Shown here: piece by piece, positions 59,307 to 64,000 of the stretch
Layout of the letters: each line of letters starts with the position of its first letter
How positions within the stretch are numbered: position 1 is the stretch's first letter
NCBI RefSeq assembly: GCF_029168945.1
Contig: NC_083601.1
Coordinates: 15,590,160 to 15,654,159, forward strand
Reading direction: 5' to 3'
Origin: Cannabis sativa
Taxonomy: Eukaryota; Streptophyta; Magnoliopsida; Rosales; Cannabaceae
DNA: 64,000 nucleotides
Notes under the pieces: model-generated
Databases searched by the model: none
The model's input: the letters and a program-made list of their open reading frames with translations, nothing else
What the model was told of the DNA's origin: nothing
Program-made: the position numbers and the translations under genes

Positions 59307-59792
59307 TCACCACTTCTTTTTCTAGACAAATTCAATCTTTTATTTTTTCCAAAGCTAGAACAACTATTTAAGAGTGACCCTTTTGCAAAATTAAGGCCCC
59401 ATTCTCAACGGTTTTTGAAAAAGGAAAAAAAAATGTCATATTCAAGAAAGATTGTTTATATTAGACATTTCTCCTAATAAGAATAGGGTGAGTAAAGGAG
59501 CCAGTCAATTACAAAGCAAAACTCGTATAATTTGCCTTTTCTCAATGAAGTCCAATCAAAATAATGTTCCCGAAAATAAGGTGGTTGTGATGAATTATAC
59601 TATAAAAAACTCCCAATCAATGAATGCTAAAAATCTCTCCCAGTTGCCAAATAATTTCACCTCTTTGGCAAATAAAGAAACTTGTGTTGACTAAATTGAT
59701 TCGTATGAGATTTCTTACCAAATTTTGAGTCCCATCAGTCTGTATAAAATGAACAAAATCATCACCTATCCAAAACACCTTACAATCACTAT
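59307..59792 (+). other. Spacer between the two paralogues, duplicated promoter
   Basis: The first 150 bp is probably the 3' UTR of gene 1. From about 59553 the sequence repeats the upstream region of gene 1, including GGTGGTTGTGATGAATTATA and CAAATAATTTCAC. The TATATATAGG of gene 1 corresponds to TATATGAAAG here. Confidence 0.65.
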
Positions 59793-60299
59793 ATGAAAGA
59801 ATTAGAAGAGAACAAAATAATGGGTACTAATGAGTGGAAGTCCGACAATGATTGCTGGATTCTAGAGCCAATTCACATCATCTCCACACATAGACAGTAC
59901 TCCAAGGCAGAAACAGTGTCACCATCACCTGTGGTCACCTCCTCATCCGAGTCTCGGCGCCTTTTTGGGCTCCGAGGATACTTGGATAAGGGAAAGTTGT
60001 GGAAGAGACTGAGATGCTGCTTCACCTGCTGCTTGGGGATGCCATTAACATCTTATCATGGTGGAGAACAAGATGAAGATCGTGTTATTAAATCAGGAAG
60101 AAGAACAAGAATATTCTCAAAGAATAATAATAAGAAAAAAAGAGTGGAGGCAGAATGGTACACTTGTAAAAACTGTCGTTGTTGTTGTTTAGAAGAGCAA
60201 GAAGAGAAAATCAAGGCTGCGATCTGTTACTGCAAGGATACTCTGTCATCAACCTCTTCTCCCACGTCCATTACAGTACCCTTTTACAAGGCTAATTAA
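59793..60299 (+). CDS. Small basic cysteine-containing protein, paralogue 2 (unknown function)
   Basis: The longest frame encodes 168 residues. It aligns to paralogue 1 from KAETVSPSPVV onward: RRLFGLRGY, WKRLRCCFTCCLGMPLTS, GEQDED, KKKRVEAE, EEKIKAAICYCKDTLSSTSS. The ATG of paralogue 1 corresponds to AAG here, so translation must begin upstream in former 5' UTR. The first ATG (59793) sits where paralogue 1 has its TATA or leader; the second, at 59820 (MGTNEWKSDN), is the likelier start and would expose an N-terminal glycine. It has three extra clustered cysteines (CKNCRCCC) before the C-terminal helix. Poly(A) signal AATAAA is at about 60433. Function is unknown. Confidence 0.7.
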   Translation: MKELEENKIMGTNEWKSDNDCWILEPIHIISTHRQYSKAETVSPSPVVTSSSESRRLFGLRGYLDKGKLWKRLRCCFTCCLGMPLTSYHGGEQDEDRVIKSGRRTRIFSKNNNKKKRVEAEWYTCKNCRCCCLEEQEEKIKAAICYCKDTLSSTSSPTSITVPFYKAN

Positions 60300-60942
60300 C
60301 TAGATTCTTTTTATGTCTAAAAGGATTAAGATAGATTAATACTATTATTATTAGTGATAAAGCTAGTCTTGTTTTATGGAAGAAGAAGATCTTTGATTGT
60401 AGTTGTTACAAAATGTTGGTATTTTTGCCTCAATAAAAAGTTATTTAAAGCACAAAAAGATATCTTTAGGATCTCTTACTATAATTTCATGTGATGACAG
60501 AATTTATATTATATATTGTTGTATTTATTTAAATGTGTAAACTGATTACACCAATAAAATTAGTGTACATAATGGCTTCAAATTTCACCAATGTAATCTG
60601 ATGAAAGTGTTTAAGTGAAAAAGAATATTTTACGACTCGGAATTAAAAGCCTAAAAAAGGTGTGAATAGGAAGACAGACCCTCCCTCCTCCTTCTCAAAG
60701 AAGTGATTTGAATTTAGAGAAATACAAACGAAGGACTTTACCCACCAGCCATTTGGTCTTCTATTAATAGTAAAATGGTGCCGTGTGTGTGACCAAGTCA
60801 CAAAAACGTCGTCGTTTTTCGACTCTTCCCACCACAAACATTTCCAGAAGAGATCCAAATTTATTTCTCTGCTTAGAAAAGAAAAGAAAAGAAAGGGAAG
60901 AAAAGTTGGAGAAAGCGAAGGTGGTAGTGAGTGGCGATTCCA
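60300..60942 (+). other. Intergenic region and 5' leader of the membrane-protein gene
   Basis: The left part holds the 3' UTR of paralogue 2. No gene is seen at 60450-60850. From about 60860 a purine-rich leader (GAAAAGAAAAGAAAAGAAAG) precedes the ATG at 60943. Confidence 0.5.
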
Positions 60943-62660
60943 ATGAAGCTATTTGCTAGAAGAAGGAGACACAATCTTTCTCTTCCTACTAGGGACGATA
61001 ATCGCCCTATGGACACTCAAGGTCTCTCTCTCTCTCCGAATCAATACTTCTTTGTTTATTGCTTGGAAGCTGAGAAAATTTTGTGAATGAAATTTTTCTT
61101 ATGTATTATTACTACTGAATCTTTGCAAGAAACTACATCTTGATATAAATTTTTGTACAATCGAGGTCATTGAACTTTCTGTTGCATTTTCGCTGATAAA
61201 TTTGATCTCTGAAATTCAAGAACTTAGTCAGAAAGTGTCAATTGAGATTCCGGTTTATCTTCAGATGCAAAGCAAACGAAATTGGAGATTTGACTTGCTT
61301 TATTGGGTGTGTAATTTACAGAACAAGAGGAATTGGTTCGTTTGTTCGAAGGTGACCAAGCCAAACAGAGTCGTTTATGGAGGGTGTGTATTCGATTTTC
61401 TTTATCTTTTGTTTCCTTTTTCGTTCTAAATGTTGTTATGTAATAATTTGATTCTTTTTTTCTAGTAGAGCGTGTTTGCAGCGATTCTCTTTTGTTTTGC
61501 GGGTTTTCTTGTGTACTCTATTTTTGGGCAGGTTTCATCTCCGTGGGAACAGGTATTGTTTTCTTGTATTTTTGTTTACTATCACTTATTATATACTAAC
61601 AATGGGATTTGAAAGAAAAAATAGTGATGATCTGGTGTATGCTATCATTATTTTTCATTAGACTCAATGAAATTTGGTTTGATTCAAAAAGAACTAAACG
61701 CTGAATGCGCACATTGTTTTTTCTTATGGAGTCGTTAAACTTGAGGCTGTGTTATCCCTAGAATTGTAAATGGTTTTTCCTTGTAGTTTTGTTGCTTTAA
61801 TACTTAAACAGATTGTCAACCAGGTTAAAGGTTTGGCTGTGGTATGACATGGTTATGTTAGTGTACTTATACTTATGCTTAAAATTTTGTTATTCTTTTG
61901 CTCGGTTACTTTTTAACTTTTGTTTTCATTCGATTACAGCGATATTATGCTTACTTCATGAAGGATGTGGAGTCTTGGATGATTATATCTGCAGGTATGC
62001 TCTAATATAGTGGTACGTTTCTGCATATAATATGTATACTATCTGCAGGTATGCTCAACAATTTTTTCTGCAATTAGTTGCTCAAGATGCATTTTACATT
62101 GCATTGGCTGTTAAACAAATGTCAGATGTGATTGCTGACCTGTTTGTTTAAACAGGATGGGTAGCTGTTTTAGCATGTTCATTGGCCATCGTAGGACTAC
62201 TTACTGGCTCGAAGTATCGCAGGCGATGGATGTGGTGCTCATTCTTTGCAAGTATTATACTTTCAGTGTTTTGGTTGTATTACATGTTGAGGTATGTGAA
62301 CTCTCACAAGACACCTCTATTGTTATCTTAGATAGTTAAGTTTCAGGGCTGATAGAGATAAGAAAGTTTGACTCTGAACCTCCTTCTATTCACTTGGTTG
62401 TTTATTAATGATCCTTATGTAGGTTGCCAAGATTCCGGTGGGACATAATTTGGCTTCCATTTGGAACACTTAGGTACATTGATTTTGTTTTCCTCCATAA
62501 GATTACCATGTAAATTTTATTAAAATATATTCTCATATTACTTACAAATTTGACTTGCAGTGGAGCTGGACTCTCCTTGTATGTGGATCATCTCCTTAAT
62601 GAATCAGCGGAAGAAGTGAGAAAACTTCGAGGCTACATGTATTCTTATAAGGCCCGCTGA
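60943..62660 (+). CDS. Predicted three-pass membrane protein, seven exons (unknown function)
   Basis: Exons by GT-AG boundaries are 60943-61021, 61322-61383, 61469-61552, 61940-61994, 62156-62291, 62423-62473 and 62561-62660. They join without frame errors to 567 nt, 188 residues. The N-terminus is basic (MKLFARRRRHNLSLP), followed by a hydrophilic helix (QEELVRLFEGDQAKQSRLWR). Three hydrophobic segments follow: VFAAILFCFAGFLVYSIF (about 49-66), WVAVLACSLAIVGLLTG (about 95-111) and MWCSFFASIILSVFWLYYML (about 118-138). The tail is basic and helical (SAEEVRKLRGYMYSYKAR). I recognise no catalytic motif. The arginine-rich N-terminus suggests a cytosolic N-terminus with anchoring in an internal membrane. 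The exon structure was built by eye from continuity of protein and splice sites, and all seven phases agree. Confidence 0.85.
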
Positions 62661-63666
62661 AAGTTGGGTTCAAACTTTAATTATTAGGAACTATTTCATA
62701 AATACCAAGAAATAGGGATGTTTTTGTTGTTGTTAGGTTGTTATGAGTGAAAGGATACTTATGTCCATTTATATTAGAAGCCCTTTTGAGGAAAGGAGAG
62801 TATGAAATGGACGTAATCTACAAATTGGCCTGAAAGTTTTTGTAGCAGCAATGAGTCTAATCTTCTTAACTTTTCTTTTATGTACGAATTGATTTATCTT
62901 GAGAAGCTTTAAAATGTTTCTTTATTTTTAAGAAGAGAAAAAAAATGAAATAAAATTATATCATTCAAACTTCAAACTTGTGTTTCTTTCTAAGCACAAA
63001 CAGAGCAAACAGAACAAGTTTAGTCAAAAGGTATGCGTTTGTACTTAAACTTGAAACATATGAGATACGGGGTAAATTATTTACTTTATAGTTCTTTAAT
63101 GATTGAAGAACTGATTCAAATATGTGTCACTAATCTTATTTTACATTTGTTCTTGTTTTAGGAATGTCGAAACCTTTCAAGAAAAAGGATTAGAGCATTG
63201 AGACCAAGGCGATGAAGAGAACAAATGATCAAAGAATGGATTAATTTTGAAGGAATTTAATTGTTTTTACACAATTTAAATACCTTAGTCATTTTAAAAT
63301 TGTAGATTTTCACAAGAAAGAAATTAAGTTCTTTCTAAATAACGAGACTTTATTTTAGATTCACATTTTGATATATTCAGTTGTTATTTCTATGAAATAT
63401 AATTGTTCAAAGTTTTGAGTCAGTGAAACATATATATAAATTAAGTTTAGTTTTATAATTAATTAGAAACAGGCAAAATGATCAGATTGAAAACTGGTAG
63501 GTGTAGCATAAAAAATTCTCAGAAAACACAGTTACACTGCGTAAATTACCAAACAAAATTCTAGTCAAAAAACACAATAAACAAAAACACATAAACAAGT
63601 CACAAAATGCTTATGTAGATCTTTTACTGCCTAAGAGAATATGTTTAATTAAAAAAGACAAATAAT
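62661..63666. other. Region between the convergent membrane-protein and eL31 genes
   Basis: The left part (to about 62950) is probable 3' UTR; the right part (about 63480-63666) is probable eL31 3' UTR. The middle is AT-rich. A short stretch at 63160-63220 resembles coding sequence but has no supported frame. Confidence 0.5.
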
Positions 63667-63946
63667 CTAATCATCTTCCTCAATGACCTTGGTACCCAAT
63701 CCCTTCAATCCTTCAGCTGGGATCTCAGCAACAGTAACGAGAGAGTAGAGCTCTTCCTTGGCATCTTCATCATCATTCCTCTTGCGAGCAATCCGAACCC
63801 TAATCCTTCTTGGGACACTCCTGATTCCTCTGCTCCAAATCTGCTTGTTCAGCTTGACATCAACTCTGACATCATTGGTTCCCATAGCCTTCTGAGCAAA
63901 CTTCCTGATTTCCTTGATGGCATTGGGAGCCTTCTTCTTGAAGGTA
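63667..63946 (-). CDS. RPL31: Ribosomal protein eL31 (60S L31), last exon
   Basis: The minus-strand exon starts after the splice acceptor ATTATAG and reads [60 protein letters not shown], ending KVIEEDD and TAG. This is the conserved body of eukaryotic eL31, a large-subunit protein at the peptide tunnel exit. About 93 of the usual 120 residues are here. The N-terminal exon or exons lie beyond 64000; the acceptor falls within the codon before TFKKK, matching the known [11 protein letters not shown] region. The sequence is intact, with no lesion. Confidence 0.96.
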
Positions 63947-64000
63947 CTATAATTTCATTATAGCAAAAAATAAAAAGTTAGTACCACTATTTTGACAAGG

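Overview
The window is repeat-rich plant nuclear DNA, almost certainly from a eudicot. The evidence is spliced genes with GT-AG introns, a plant-type serpin, a Cassandra LTR carrying 5S rRNA sequence, and Ty1/Copia and Ty3/Gypsy elements of typical plant lineages. I cannot name the species. About 55 of the 64 kb is transposable elements stacked inside one another. Confident host genes appear only at the right end, plus one broken serpin near the left.

Left part (1-25190). A LINE (RT plus RNase H, 3' poly(A) at 4417-4433) has inserted into a serpin exon. Its open frame is split by three precise GT-AG intron-like segments. The serpin exon was then split at 4527 by a minus-strand Copia element (Copia I, 4528-22814, TSD TCGAA). 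Copia I itself received a hAT element (4872-5865, 8-bp TSD) and a second, plus-strand Copia (Copia II, 9270-21596, TSD TATTC, LTRs of about 1.89 kb). The serpin C-terminal half resumes at 22820-23477. A solo Cassandra LTR (24446-24879, TSD CGAAC) follows.

Middle (25191-34070). A solo LTR related to Copia II (25191-27076, TSD TTCAC) lies in what looks like an older minus-strand LTR. After a Harbinger-like MITE comes a truncated minus-strand relative (Copia III, 28533-about 34001) that keeps its 3' LTR and a broken gag but has no recognisable pol. Copia II and III share a conserved leader with a duplicated motif just before gag.

Gypsy block (34069-55122). A minus-strand Tat-lineage element (3' LTR, integrase, two RNase H domains) carries an oppositely oriented additional gene of the 'putative gypsy type transposon' kind with its own TATA box and intron. 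At about 40647 it is fused abruptly to the 5'-truncated pol of a plus-strand Tekay-type chromovirus whose 3' LTR ends at about 46095. A complete minus-strand Tekay-type element (46119-55122, TSD TTCAT, canonical PBS) follows; its right LTR holds a small hAT MITE. Both Tekay LTR families contain paired perfect palindromes, hairpin-forming tandem repeats and a shared stem-loop.

Right part (55123-64000). A duplicated AT-rich unit (about 0.5 kb) is interrupted by a 1.57-kb solo LTR (TSD AAAAG; the second unit preserves the empty site). A foldback MITE comes next. Then come two tandem paralogous intronless genes for small basic cysteine-containing proteins, a seven-exon gene for a 188-residue three-pass membrane protein, and the last exon of the eL31 ribosomal protein gene on the minus strand.
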